Shown: positions 1-7,514, counted from the first letter of the stretch. The stretch: DNA of 13,735 bases from an uncultured Thomasclavelia sp. (GCA_910588165.1 CAJUOR010000045.1:1356-15090); one strand, 5' to 3'. Notes: a model not told the origin generated them from the sequence alone. Numbers and translations: made by a program.

Positions 1-1
1 G

Positions 2-670
2 GTTAGTGCAATGGTAGAAGGATTAAACATTACTGTACCGGTTGCATTACACTTAGATCATGGTTCATACGAAGGTGCTAAAGCAGCATTAGAAGCTGGC
101 TTCTCTTCAATCATGTTCGATGGTTCTCACTATCCATTTGAAGAAAACATTGAAAAAACTAAAGAAATCGTTGAATTATGCCACGCTAAAGGTGTTTCTG
201 TTGAAGCCGAAGTTGGTTCAATCGGTGGTGAAGAAGACGGTGTTGTAGGTGCCGGAGAAGTTGCCGACCCTCAAGAATGTAAAAAAATCGCTGAATTAGG
301 AATTGATTTCTTAGCAGCAGGTATCGGTAATATTCATGGTAAATACCCTGAAAATTGGGCTGGTTTAAACTTTGAAGCATTAGATGCTATCCAACAAGAA
401 ACAGGTACAATGCCATTAGTATTACATGGTGGAACAGGTATCCCAGCTGATATGATTGCCAAAGCTATCTCTTTAGGTGTATCAAAAATCAACGTTAATA
501 CTGAATGCCAATTATACTTCCAAGAAGCTACTCGTAAATACATCGAAGCCGGCAAAGACTTAGAAGGTAAAGGATTTGACCCTCGTAAATTATTAGCTCC
601 AGGTGCTGAAGCTATTAAAGCTTGTGTTAAAGAAAAAATGGAATTATTCGGTTGCATCGGTAAAGCTTAA
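2..670 (+). CDS. fba: Class II fructose-1,6-bisphosphate aldolase (5' end cut by window)
   Basis: This enzyme cleaves fructose 1,6-bisphosphate to glyceraldehyde-3-phosphate and dihydroxyacetone phosphate in cytoplasmic glycolysis. The frame is open from base 2, three codons before the first in-window ATG at 11. That ATG is internal, because class II aldolases are about 285 residues and only about 222 are present; roughly the first 65 lie to the left. Visible family signatures are the LDHG block near the left edge (catalytic Asp and zinc His), SIMFDGSHYPFEENI, the EAEVGSIGGEEDG block, the zinc His in GIGNIHGKYP, VLHGGTGIP with another zinc His, and the phosphate-binding loop GVSKINVNTE. Codon use is strongly biased to a few codons (GGT, TTA, AAA, GAA), as expected for a highly expressed gene. 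It is followed by its own terminator and faces the gal operon, so it is not cotranscribed with it. Confidence 0.96.
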   Translation, partial: VSAMVEGLNITVPVALHLDHGSYEGAKAALEAGFSSIMFDGSHYPFEENIEKTKEIVELCHAKGVSVEAEVGSIGGEEDGVVGAGEVADPQECKKIAELGIDFLAAGIGNIHGKYPENWAGLNFEALDAIQQETGTMPLVLHGGTGIPADMIAKAISLGVSKINVNTECQLYFQEATRKYIEAGKDLEGKGFDPRKLLAPGAEAIKACVKEKMELFGCIGKA

Positions 671-687
671 TTCAATTTAATTCACAT

Positions 688-741
688 AAGAAGCTATAAC
701 AAGTAGACTTTATGATGTCTATGAGAATATAGCTTCTTTTT
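688..741 (+). terminator. Rho-independent terminator of the aldolase gene
   Basis: An 11-bp perfect outer stem, AAGAAGCTATA (688-698) with TATAGCTTCTT (728-738), runs straight into a T tract. The 29-nt loop contains a smaller stem, TAGAC (704-708) with GTCTA (717-721), so the hairpin is nested rather than simple. It lies 17 nt after the aldolase stop codon. Confidence 0.85.
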
Positions 742-782
742 ATATTACAAAAATAGATTGATAACCCCAATTTAGCCACGTT

Positions 783-808
783 AAAAAGAGCAGAATTTTC
801 TACTCTTT
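783..808 (-). terminator. Terminator of the galT-galM-galK operon
   Basis: Read leftward, the stem AAAGAGTAG/CTGCTCTTT (one T-G wobble; plus-strand arms 785-793 and 800-808) encloses a 6-nt loop and ends in five Ts (783-787). It starts 25 nt after the galK stop. The plus strand also has a T run after 809, so it could act as a back-up terminator for the aldolase transcript. Confidence 0.75.
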
Positions 809-833
809 GTTTTTGGTTTAGGCTATTGAACAT

Positions 834-2117
834 TTAATCAATGACCTTAATCCCACCATATTTTCTAATTTTCAATACATGGCAAGCGTTTGAGCCAAAG
901 TATTTTTCAATCTCGGCTTTATATGTTGCCACAAAATCGTCTTGGACAAAAGCTTGAATTGTCCCGGCAAATCCTCCGCCATGAACACGACAAACGCCAT
1001 TAGTCCCTAATATTTTTTCTGATAATGCCAAAGCGATAGAAACAGCCTGACAAGATGTATCATGATTAGAATAGATATTTTGCAGATATTTAAAAGAACT
1101 TGCACCTGAGGATTGAATAACTGTTTTAAATGCCTCAAAATCAGCTACGTTTAAAGTGTCAACAGCCTTTCTTACTCTTTTGTTTTCTTCAAATAAATGG
1201 ATAGCTCTTAAAATAGCTCGGTCATTTTGCAAGGTTTCTCTTAAAGTCGGTAAAGAAGCATAAAATTCCTTCTCATCAACTTCTCTTAAAACCTGCTTGC
1301 CAAAATATTGGGCTACTTCTTTCATTTCATAAGGAATAGACGCATAGTCAGCTGTCAAATCAGCGTGCGACGCATGGACATCGACAATACATAAGCTATG
1401 CTTAAACTGTGAGAAATCTACTTCTAACTTATTCACCATCGGTGCTTCATTATGCTTAAAATCAATATGAATCAAACCACCAACCGAACACGCACTTTGA
1501 TCCATTAAACCGCATGGTTTTCCAAAATAAACATTCTCACTATACTGCCCGACTTGTGCAATCACGACCGGATCAATGCGCATTTCATTATACAAACCGG
1601 ATAAAATCGTACCAATCATCACTTCAAATGTCGCAGATGAAGATAAGCCTGATCCTTGTAATACATCACTAGTCATATAAGCATTAAAGCCACCGATTTG
1701 ATAACCTAAATCTTGATACCTTGCCAAAACACCGCGAATTAAGCCTTCCGAAGTTTCTTCTTCCTCTGCTTTTTTTTCTAAATCATTGAGAAGGATTGGC
1801 TGAAGGTCATAATCATCAGATAATATTTTAACTTTGTCCATCTCTTTTCCTACAACGGCAATCATATCTAAATTGATAGCAGCTGCTAAAACCTCACCGC
1901 ACTGATGATCTGTATGATTACCGCAAACCTCACTTCTGCCCGGGGTACTGAAAATCGTAATATCTTGATCGCCGTATAAATCTATAAACGTTTCAATAGC
2001 TTTGATATAACGTAAAGACTGTGTGTCAATTAAATCTTCCTCAACATAAATATCCTGAAATAATATTTGATACTGCTTATTTTTAATTTCCTGAATGACT
2101 GAACTTGCTTTTTTCAT
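834..2117 (-). CDS. galK: Galactokinase
   Basis: GHMP-family kinase that phosphorylates alpha-D-galactose at C1 with ATP, the first committed Leloir step, in the cytoplasm. At 427 residues it is slightly longer than the roughly 390 typical of E. coli-type GalK. The N-terminal galactokinase signature is the divergent form GRSEVCGNHTDHQ (60-72). The ATP loop is GSGLSSSAT (155-163), the proposed catalytic Asp lies in GLMDQ (about 206), and the C-terminal GHMP motif reads RVHGGGFAGT. The GRSEVCGNHTDH form replaces GRxNLIGEHTDY and, from family knowledge, resembles the galactokinase branch found in Clostridia and related Bacillota. The ATG (2115-2117) overlaps the galM stop by one base (TAATG), with a GAGGT ribosome site about 10 nt upstream inside galM. 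Translation is therefore probably coupled. Last gene of the operon. Confidence 0.95.
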   Translation of the reverse strand: MKKASSVIQEIKNKQYQILFQDIYVEEDLIDTQSLRYIKAIETFIDLYGDQDITIFSTPGRSEVCGNHTDHQCGEVLAAAINLDMIAVVGKEMDKVKILSDDYDLQPILLNDLEKKAEEEETSEGLIRGVLARYQDLGYQIGGFNAYMTSDVLQGSGLSSSATFEVMIGTILSGLYNEMRIDPVVIAQVGQYSENVYFGKPCGLMDQSACSVGGLIHIDFKHNEAPMVNKLEVDFSQFKHSLCIVDVHASHADLTADYASIPYEMKEVAQYFGKQVLREVDEKEFYASLPTLRETLQNDRAILRAIHLFEENKRVRKAVDTLNVADFEAFKTVIQSSGASSFKYLQNIYSNHDTSCQAVSIALALSEKILGTNGVCRVHGGGFAGTIQAFVQDDFVATYKAEIEKYFGSNACHVLKIRKYGGIKVID

Positions 2118-3130
2118 TATTTGATGACCTCAAATTGATATGATGTTGTTTCATCATACAATTCCCCTTTCTTTAATATGGTTGTCGGTTGTTGTTCTAA
2201 ATGAATGGCATCGGGTAAATACTCTGTTTCAATACAAATGCCATCTCTAGCCTCATAATGCTTGCCGTATTTACCTAAACGCCCGTCTAAATAATTAGCT
2301 GTATAAATTTGAGCTAGTGGCAAAGAAGTTGATACAGTTAATCTTCTGCCGCTTGCTTCATGTTCTAAAATGACCTGATTTTCTTTTGCCGTGAAAATAA
2401 ACGGGTGGTCAAAACCTTTAGCCAAAATTAACTGCTCATCGTTTTGTTTAATACGCTCACCAATCAAAGCAGGTGTATTAAAGTCAAAAGCTGTGCCCTT
2501 AACTTTTTTGAACTCTCCGGTTGTTAAGCCGTCTAAATCAACACAGGCATATTGATCTGCTTTGATTTGCAAAAGATGTCCGTCAATACTTTCTTTTTTA
2601 CCGGAGAGATTGAAATAAGAGTGATTTGTAAGATTGATTAAGGTATCCTCATCACAAGTCGCTAAATACTGAATCTTTAAAGTATCGTGAATCAATGTAT
2701 AAATTGCCTTCAAGTCAAGATTACCGGGATAGCCCTCCTCTTGATGCTTAGATAAATAATGAAATTCAATCGTCTGTTCATCTTTAATGGTGTAATCAAA
2801 AGTCTGATAGCTAAAACCTTTAATCCCCCCATGTAAATGATTAGGCCCATTATTGATAGCTAAGGTATATTCTTGTTGATTTAAAGTAAACTTACCGGCT
2901 TTAATTCTATTGGCAACGCGTCCAACCAAAGCCCCTAAATAACCGTCTGATGTTTGGTAAGAAGTAAAATCATCATAGCCTAAAACAACATCACCAACTT
3001 GACCATCTTTGTCCTTCATCAATACCTTAACAATCGTACAACCGTAATTAGATACGACAATTTCTAACGCATCGCTTTTCATTTCAATTAAATCAATCTT
3101 CTCATCTATTTGAGAAATAACGCTAATCAT
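2117..3130 (-). CDS. galM: Aldose 1-epimerase (galactose mutarotase)
   Basis: Interconverts beta- and alpha-galactose so that GalK receives its alpha substrate. The 337-residue length is normal for the family. Visible motifs are the substrate loop GRVANRI (70-76), NNGPNHLHGG (93-102), the catalytic His in TNHSYFNLSG (His170), the sugar-contacting GFDHPF (Asp241) and the catalytic Glu in ETEYLPDA (Glu301). No signal peptide is present, so it is cytoplasmic. The start ATG is two bases downstream of the galT stop. An AGGGAGG ribosome site lies within the last galT codons, about 9 nt upstream. It is the middle gene of galT-galM-galK and shares the promoter and operators upstream of galT. Confidence 0.96.
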   Translation of the reverse strand: MISVISQIDEKIDLIEMKSDALEIVVSNYGCTIVKVLMKDKDGQVGDVVLGYDDFTSYQTSDGYLGALVGRVANRIKAGKFTLNQQEYTLAINNGPNHLHGGIKGFSYQTFDYTIKDEQTIEFHYLSKHQEEGYPGNLDLKAIYTLIHDTLKIQYLATCDEDTLINLTNHSYFNLSGKKESIDGHLLQIKADQYACVDLDGLTTGEFKKVKGTAFDFNTPALIGERIKQNDEQLILAKGFDHPFIFTAKENQVILEHEASGRRLTVSTSLPLAQIYTANYLDGRLGKYGKHYEARDGICIETEYLPDAIHLEQQPTTILKKGELYDETTSYQFEVIK

Positions 3131-3132
3131 TA

Positions 3133-4629
3133 CTATCCCTCCCTATCTAATGATTGAACAAAACTTACCAATGCTTCAATTCCTGTTTGGTCCATTTTAA
3201 AAACACCGGCATTTTCTAAAACTTCCACAAACTTCTGCGTTAAGCCCTCTGCCAAAATTTCATCGACATTTTCTTGGGTAATGGTATGTCCCCGCTCTAA
3301 TTCACAATACCAATCCCGATGTTTTTCTAAACATGGATAAGCCTGGAGGCTTTGTTGATGCAATAGGCATTCTCTTAAACATTTTAACTCCTCTTTTAAA
3401 CGTGCCGGTAAAATCGCCAATCCCATTACTTCTATCAAACCGATATTCTCTTTTTTGATATGATGCAAATGAGGGTGAGGGTGAAAAATACCATCTGGAT
3501 ATTGTTGATTGGTACGATTATTTCGTAAGACTAAATTCATTTGATAGATCCCTTGCTTCATTCTGGCAATTGGTGTAATTGTGTTATGAGGTATATTTCC
3601 ACTATGTGAGATAATGTCTAATGCTTCATTCGAATACTGTTTCCATGCCTGCAACAAATCATCAGAAAAGTTAACGATAGCTTGCTGATGGCTGGAAGTT
3701 ATACGAATAGTCGCCAATGGCCAATATAGAATTTCTATTTTCAAATCCGGATAACGCTTTAATTCCAATGTCTTAATAACTTTTGCCTTTTCAAGCGGGA
3801 ACGTATAGCTTCCTCCTTGAAAATGATCGTGCGTTAAAATAGACCCTCCTACAATCGGTAAATCAGCATTTGAACCTAACATATAATGAGGGAATTTTTC
3901 TACAAATGATAATAAATGTTGGAAAGTAGCTCGATGAATTTGCATCGGCTGATGGATTTTATTAAAGACAATACAATGCTCGTTGTAATAAACGTAAGGT
4001 GAGTATTGTAAAAAGTAATCATCACCATCTAAACAAAGCGGGATAATGCGATGGGTGTGTCTAGCTTGACGATTATAATCTCCCGCAAACCCAACATTTT
4101 CTTTACATAATAAACATTTAGGATACCCACTTGTTTTAACTAATTTCGCCTTAGCAATTTCTTTAGGATCTTTTTCCGGCTTAGATAAATTGATGGTTAT
4201 CTCCATTTCACCGTACCGATAAAACCTTTTAAAGCCAATATTTTGATCTGTTCGTGCTTTTCTAATGTAGTTAGAAGCAATAGATAAATGATAATAATAG
4301 TTTGTGGCTTCTTGAGGTGATTTTTGATACAACTGCTCAAATTGTTTGATGACTTCACTGGGTCTAGGCATCAAGCAGTTCATTATTTTTGTATCAAACA
4401 AATCCTTAGCAGTTATACTATCTTCGATGAGATGTTCTTGAATGGCATAAGCTAAAACGTTTTCTAAAATAGGCGTAGCTGTTTCTAAATGCTCGTCGAT
4501 TTCCTCATACTCAAAATCATCTAAACAAAATACCTCTAACAATAAGTTAATCGCATAATCCATATCATTTTCATCTATCAAGCGATGTTGCAAAGCAAAA
4601 TGAATAAGTCTGTTGATTTCATGATTCAT
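3133..4629 (-). CDS. galT: UDP-glucose--hexose-1-phosphate uridylyltransferase, class II
   Basis: Transfers UMP from UDP-glucose to galactose-1-phosphate, giving UDP-galactose and glucose-1-phosphate. The 498-residue length and layout match the Gram-positive class II GalT, not the roughly 350-residue E. coli type. Supporting motifs are KCLLC (171-175), the GGSILTHDHFQGG block (261-273) holding the probable His-x-His catalytic region, the His-rich HPHPHLHHIK stretch (near 382-392) and ENIGLIEVMGLAILP just after it. ATG 4627-4629 is preceded by AAGGAGG (4637-4643) at 7 nt, a strong start. It is the first gene of the operon. The missing partner, GalE (UDP-galactose 4-epimerase), is not in this window. 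Confidence 0.95.
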   Translation of the reverse strand: MNHEINRLIHFALQHRLIDENDMDYAINLLLEVFCLDDFEYEEIDEHLETATPILENVLAYAIQEHLIEDSITAKDLFDTKIMNCLMPRPSEVIKQFEQLYQKSPQEATNYYYHLSIASNYIRKARTDQNIGFKRFYRYGEMEITINLSKPEKDPKEIAKAKLVKTSGYPKCLLCKENVGFAGDYNRQARHTHRIIPLCLDGDDYFLQYSPYVYYNEHCIVFNKIHQPMQIHRATFQHLLSFVEKFPHYMLGSNADLPIVGGSILTHDHFQGGSYTFPLEKAKVIKTLELKRYPDLKIEILYWPLATIRITSSHQQAIVNFSDDLLQAWKQYSNEALDIISHSGNIPHNTITPIARMKQGIYQMNLVLRNNRTNQQYPDGIFHPHPHLHHIKKENIGLIEVMGLAILPARLKEELKCLRECLLHQQSLQAYPCLEKHRDWYCELERGHTITQENVDEILAEGLTQKFVEVLENAGVFKMDQTGIEALVSFVQSLDREG

Positions 4630-4649
4630 ACCCTTTCCTCCTTAATTTC

Positions 4650-4677
4650 ATTTTATCACTTTAGTAACTGATGTCAA
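4650..4677 (-). promoter_or_regulatory. Promoter of the gal operon
   Basis: Read leftward, a perfect -35 TTGACA (4672-4677) is separated by 16 nt from TAAAAT (4650-4655), which carries the extended -10 TGA just before it. A TTTAGTAA box (4660-4667) sits in the spacer, as expected for a repressor operator. The predicted start lies near 4643, at the edge of the galT Shine-Dalgarno sequence. Confidence 0.75.
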
Positions 4678-4733
4678 CATTTTAGTAAACAATAATATTA
4701 TTTACTAAAATACATCTAATATATTTACTAAAT
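4659..4733. promoter_or_regulatory. Nested array of four TTTAGTAA boxes, probable gal operator
   Basis: Four copies of one box occur in 75 bp: TTTAGTAAC (4660-4668), TTTAGTAAA (4681-4689), TTTACTAAA (4701-4709) and TTTACTAAA (4724-4732). The first two point one way and the last two the other, making two nested inverted repeats with nearly the same centre (about 4695). The inner repeat is a perfect 10-bp arm, TTTTAGTAAA (4680-4689) with TTTACTAAAA (4701-4710), around an 11-bp spacer. Box centres are about 20 to 23 bp apart, roughly two helical turns, so all would face one side of the DNA. The leftmost box lies between the -35 and -10 of the gal promoter. The binding regulator is not in the window; a ROK- or LacI-type sugar repressor is my guess only. 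Confidence 0.7.
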
Positions 4734-4785
4734 TTTAGTTGTGTTTTCTTATTTTTGAGCATAAAATAGCTGATAGATAATATCA

Positions 4786-4814
4786 TTTACGTTCCATGTA
4801 AAAAATGCTATAAT
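4786..4814 (+). promoter_or_regulatory. Promoter of the GNAT gene
   Basis: TTTACG (4786-4791), a 17-nt spacer and a consensus TATAAT (4809-4814) with the extended -10 TGC before it. Transcription would start near 4821. An AAGGAGG ribosome site (4831-4837) lies 6 nt before the ATG. The nearest TTTACTAAA box is over 50 bp upstream, so this promoter may not share the gal control. Confidence 0.75.
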
Positions 4815-4843
4815 TTTAAAAAGCTAATTTAAGGAGGAATTTC

Positions 4844-5596
4844 ATGCAACAGCAATATATCAAGCAACAGGCTTTGCAACAATCGGCTTATGATTTTAAT
4901 TGCCTACCCCAAGATTTTTTAAAACATGACAATGTCTTGACAATCGCCAAGTCCCACCCCAAAGCTAAAAAATGCTATGAACTTCCTTTAAGCTGTCATC
5001 TAATTACTTACGGTCATAATATCGTGGCTTCTTGTCATGAAAAAATCCAAGATGAAGTCAAGGCTTATATTGAACAATACCCTAACTACAGAGCCTTTGA
5101 AACACCTCAACTTTTAAAACTCAACGATTTTCTTAAAACCAAGCAAATGCAAGTTACTTATTTATCCGAATATTTTTTGCCTGATTTAAAACTTTTAAAG
5201 CCTCTTGCTTGTGCATACAAAACAAAAATTCTTCACCAAGCAGATTTTAAAGATCTATATATTGATACATGGTCCAATGCTTTATGTGCAAATAGAGTGC
5301 ACTTAGATGTTTTAGGTATAGGTGCGTATGATGGTGAGCGCTTGATTGGTTTAGCCGCTTGTTCAATGGACGGTGAAGAAATGTGGCAAATCGGTATTGA
5401 TCTCCTACCTGAATATCGCCACCAAGGAATTGCCGCTAGTTTGACAAGCCAACCGGCCTGTGAAATCATTCGCTATGGTAAAGTTCCTTTTTATTGTTGT
5501 GCATGGGGAAATATTACCTCAAAACGCAACGCTTATACGAGCGGTTTTAAAACAGCTTGGATTGAAATGACAGCCACTTTTATAGAAAATAGTTAA
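4844..5596 (+). CDS. GNAT-family N-acetyltransferase
   Basis: Predicted acetyl-CoA-dependent acetyltransferase of 250 residues; the substrate is unknown. The GNAT core is in the C-terminal half. The strand IGAYDGERLIGLAACS (159-174) leads to motif A, QIGIDLLPEYRHQGIAASL (182-200), whose RHQGIA loop is the acetyl-CoA pyrophosphate-binding R/Q-x-x-G-x-A signature. A motif B-like region, WGNITSKRNAYTSGF (221-235), follows. The first 120 residues show no domain I recognise and make the protein longer than a minimal 150-residue GNAT. No signal peptide or membrane segment is visible. It has its own promoter and terminator and so is a single-gene unit. It diverges from the gal operon, which does not by itself imply a link to galactose. 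Confidence 0.85.
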   Translation: MQQQYIKQQALQQSAYDFNCLPQDFLKHDNVLTIAKSHPKAKKCYELPLSCHLITYGHNIVASCHEKIQDEVKAYIEQYPNYRAFETPQLLKLNDFLKTKQMQVTYLSEYFLPDLKLLKPLACAYKTKILHQADFKDLYIDTWSNALCANRVHLDVLGIGAYDGERLIGLAACSMDGEEMWQIGIDLLPEYRHQGIAASLTSQPACEIIRYGKVPFYCCAWGNITSKRNAYTSGFKTAWIEMTATFIENS

Positions 5597-5633
5597 AAAG
5601 ATAGAGTGTTATTAAAACAACTCTATCTTTTTT
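5595..5633. terminator. Bidirectional terminator shared by convergent genes
   Basis: Perfect 13-bp stem AAAAAGATAGAGT (5595-5607) and ACTCTATCTTTTT (5620-5632) with a 12-nt loop. T tracts flank it on both strands. The left arm overlaps the GNAT stop codon (5594-5596) and the right arm contains the stop codon of the leftward gene (5623-5625). One hairpin therefore ends both transcripts. Confidence 0.88.
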
Positions 5634-6159
5634 GATCTTCTTTTAATTCTTGTTTAATGATAGTGCAAGTTTTATCCAAACCATTTTCAGCCAAAAGCCG
5701 TAACCATCTTTCAATGGTGGCTTGGGTTTGCGGGTGCATAATGATATAGTGTTGACTATTCAAAAAATAATCTAAGGGACTTCCGTCTGTATATTTTTCT
5801 TTCAAATAAATAGTAGATGCGGCAACACGGTCGCAAAACATTTCTGCAATATATTTTTTAGGCATAGGCATACCTTTTAATTGCTTATGACTGTCAAAAT
5901 CCAGCCAATACTCCCAATGATGTCGATTGCGCCCTTTATGATGTAACCAGCCTTGCGAATAGCCCTTGATTTCTTTTTCTTTGTCGATTGGACTGCGATA
6001 ACCTTGATAGTAGCGAACACCGACTAAAAATTCAATCGGACTATATTTAGATAAGTCATGTAATAGCCCTTGTTTATACAAACCGATCTTAAAACAAACT
6101 TTCATCACTTTTAGCTTATGGCGGGTAATTGTTTTGAAATGCCCTAAAAATCTATTCAT
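5623..6159 (-). CDS. DUF5662 family protein, HD-like
   Basis: A 178-residue soluble protein that I place in the uncharacterised DUF5662 family from its RHKLKVMK, GLLHDLSKYSPIEF and GWLHHKGRNRHHWEYW blocks. The biochemical function is unknown. The spacing His14, His34-Asp35 and Asp110 (in MFCDR) resembles the metal-binding H...HD...D pattern of HD phosphohydrolases. Two extra His pairs (73-74 and 80-81) could add a second metal site. That mechanism is inference. The ATG (6157-6159) lies inside the end of the upstream HAD gene, overlapping it by 8 nt. A GGGAG ribosome site about 10 nt upstream indicates cotranscription and probable translational coupling. It ends in the shared terminator. Confidence 0.78.
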   Translation of the reverse strand: MNRFLGHFKTITRHKLKVMKVCFKIGLYKQGLLHDLSKYSPIEFLVGVRYYQGYRSPIDKEKEIKGYSQGWLHHKGRNRHHWEYWLDFDSHKQLKGMPMPKKYIAEMFCDRVAASTIYLKEKYTDGSPLDYFLNSQHYIIMHPQTQATIERWLRLLAENGLDKTCTIIKQELKEDQKR

Positions 6160-6781
6160 CTTGCATCAACTCCCATAAATCTTTAACGGAATGTAACACA
6201 TACTTGGCTTTAGGCATATTTTCTACTTCAATACCCGCCCATTTTGCCCAAGCAAAATCGATACCGGCAGACTGACAAGCCAAGCCGTCGGCTAAAGCAT
6301 CACCGACATATAAAACCTTATCTTGAGAAATTCCCAATCTTTCAACACATAGCCATAGCGGCTCGGCATCGGGTTTATGTTTTTTTGTATCTTCAAATAA
6401 AACGACAGTATCCATATAGTCTTTTAAATTATCAATTTGCATATCAATCTCATATTGGGCATACGTTTTGGCTGAACAAGCCGCTTGTTTGATCCCTGCC
6501 TTTTTAAATAACTTAAGTATATGGACAACATCTTCAAAAGGAACAGCTCCTTTTTCATATTCATTGACATATTGAACCCATCTAGGATATACGCGTTCAT
6601 AATCAATCCCCCAATAGTCAAGGGTCTGTTTACCGGTCATTGAAAAACAATGTTTCACTTCTTCAAACGTCTTTTCAATACCTAGCTCCTCTTTAATAAT
6701 TTTGATTAACGGATACATATTCATGGCAATTGTATCTAATAATGTTCCATCTAAATCATAAATAATCGCTTCATATTTCAT
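6152..6781 (-). CDS. HAD-family hydrolase (phosphoglycolate phosphatase-like)
   Basis: Predicted Mg-dependent phosphatase of HAD subfamily I, 209 residues, cytoplasmic. Motif I is DLDGTLLDT (9-17), with nucleophile Asp9 and acid/base Asp11. Motif II is Ser103 in ACSAKTYA, motif III is Lys136 in KKHKPDAEP, and motif IV is GDALAD (160-165). The helical cap lies between motifs I and II, as in the Gph/PGMB-like group. The substrate cannot be assigned; sugar phosphates, nucleotides or phosphoglycolate are all possible. ATG 6779-6781 is preceded by GGGAGG at 9 nt. First gene of a two-gene unit with the DUF5662 protein, divergent from the cytidylate-kinase-like gene. Confidence 0.88.
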   Translation of the reverse strand: MKYEAIIYDLDGTLLDTIAMNMYPLIKIIKEELGIEKTFEEVKHCFSMTGKQTLDYWGIDYERVYPRWVQYVNEYEKGAVPFEDVVHILKLFKKAGIKQAACSAKTYAQYEIDMQIDNLKDYMDTVVLFEDTKKHKPDAEPLWLCVERLGISQDKVLYVGDALADGLACQSAGIDFAWAKWAGIEVENMPKAKYVLHSVKDLWELMQDE

Positions 6782-6809
6782 TTTTGTAAGCCTCCCTTAC
6801 ACACTTTGT

Positions 6810-6838
6810 ATCATATCATTTTTTTCAGAGTACGAAAA
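6810..6838 (-). promoter_or_regulatory. Probable promoter of the HAD-DUF5662 unit
   Basis: Read leftward, the extended -10 TGATATGAT (TATGAT at 6810-6815) lies 17 nt from a weak -35, TTTTCG (6833-6838). The predicted leader is about 20 nt and contains a TGTAAG/CTTACA hairpin whose loop is the Shine-Dalgarno core GGAGG (6791-6795). Confidence 0.5.
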
Positions 6839-6873
6839 TCCTTTTTTCACTTTCTTTTATCCACTTTATCGCT

Positions 6874-6884
6874 TATAATATAAT
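6874..6884 (+). promoter_or_regulatory. Probable -10 region of the cytidylate-kinase-like gene
   Basis: Two overlapping consensus TATAAT hexamers (6874-6879 and 6879-6884) lie about 35-40 nt before the ATG. No good -35 is present at 16-18 nt (TTTATC at 6856-6861 is the best). The ribosome site AAGGAGGG (6904-6911) is strong. Confidence 0.5.
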
Positions 6885-6916
6885 TGTGAATACGCTTACA
6901 GATAAGGAGGGTAATT

Positions 6917-7513
6917 ATGTCTAATAAAAAAGTGATTTTAATCAGTCGTGAATATGGTTCAGGTGGCAGAGCTATCGGTGAAAAATTAGCTAAAGATTTA
7001 GGTATTCCGTTTTATGATCGGGAAATCATTTTACGTTCATGTAAGGAAAGTGGCTTTGATATATCGCTGTTTGAAAAAACAGAGCAACAAACCCAACACC
7101 CTATCTCATACTTTTTATCAATGTTCTCTTCATCTATCAGCCCTAATGATTTATCTTTAAATGACCAAGTCTTCTTGATTCAGTCGGAAGTTATTCGTGA
7201 AGCAGCCAAGGAAAGCTGTGTCATCATCGGACGCTGTGCTGATTATATTCTAAGAGATCAACCTGATATTTTGCGAGTTTTTGTCCATGCCCCTTTACAA
7301 GATCGCATGGTGCGAATCAAAGAGGAATATCACGATGATGATGGCGATACGAAATCAAAGGTTTATCATATTGATAAAAATCGTGCGACCTACTACAACT
7401 ATTACACCAATAAAAAATGGGGACATCTTGCCAACTATGATATTACATTAGACAGTTCTAAATTTGGGATTGAGGGCTGTATCGAAATTATCAAAAAACG
7501 TTATCAGCAATAA
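6917..7513 (+). CDS. Cytidylate-kinase-like family protein
   Basis: A 198-residue P-loop NTPase-fold protein of the cytidylate-kinase-like family (Pfam Cytidylate_kin2 type), common in gut Bacillota. The N-terminus ILISREYGSGGRAIGEKLAKDLGIPFYDREI (7-37) carries the GSGGRAIG loop in place of a standard GxxGxGKS/T Walker A. It is followed by the PFYDRE strand typical of these proteins. VIIGRCADYILRD (about 102-114) and VFVHAPLQDRMVRI match the core and the Arg-rich lid approach. True Cmk is longer (about 220 residues) and keeps a canonical P-loop, so CMP kinase activity should not be assumed; the substrate is unknown. It has no terminator before the next gene, which starts 60 nt on, so some readthrough into the ROK-fucosidase pair is likely. 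Confidence 0.85.
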   Translation: MSNKKVILISREYGSGGRAIGEKLAKDLGIPFYDREIILRSCKESGFDISLFEKTEQQTQHPISYFLSMFSSSISPNDLSLNDQVFLIQSEVIREAAKESCVIIGRCADYILRDQPDILRVFVHAPLQDRMVRIKEEYHDDDGDTKSKVYHIDKNRATYYNYYTNKKWGHLANYDITLDSSKFGIEGCIEIIKKRYQQ

Positions 7514-7514
7514 A

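Noticed and set aside
186..657. Two leftward reading frames antisense to the aldolase
   Set aside because: They lie wholly within the strongly conserved aldolase coding region, have no good ribosome sites, and read as low-complexity or unrelated sequence; shadows of the real gene.
4680..4710. Inverted repeat upstream of galT considered as a terminator
   Set aside because: It lies between divergent promoters, the arms are almost pure A/T with no T tract after them, and it is part of a four-box array; an operator fits better.
4783..4800. Possible catabolite-responsive element near the GNAT promoter
   Set aside because: The TGGAACGT stretch on the leftward strand misses the central CG position of the CcpA consensus by one base, so the match fails.
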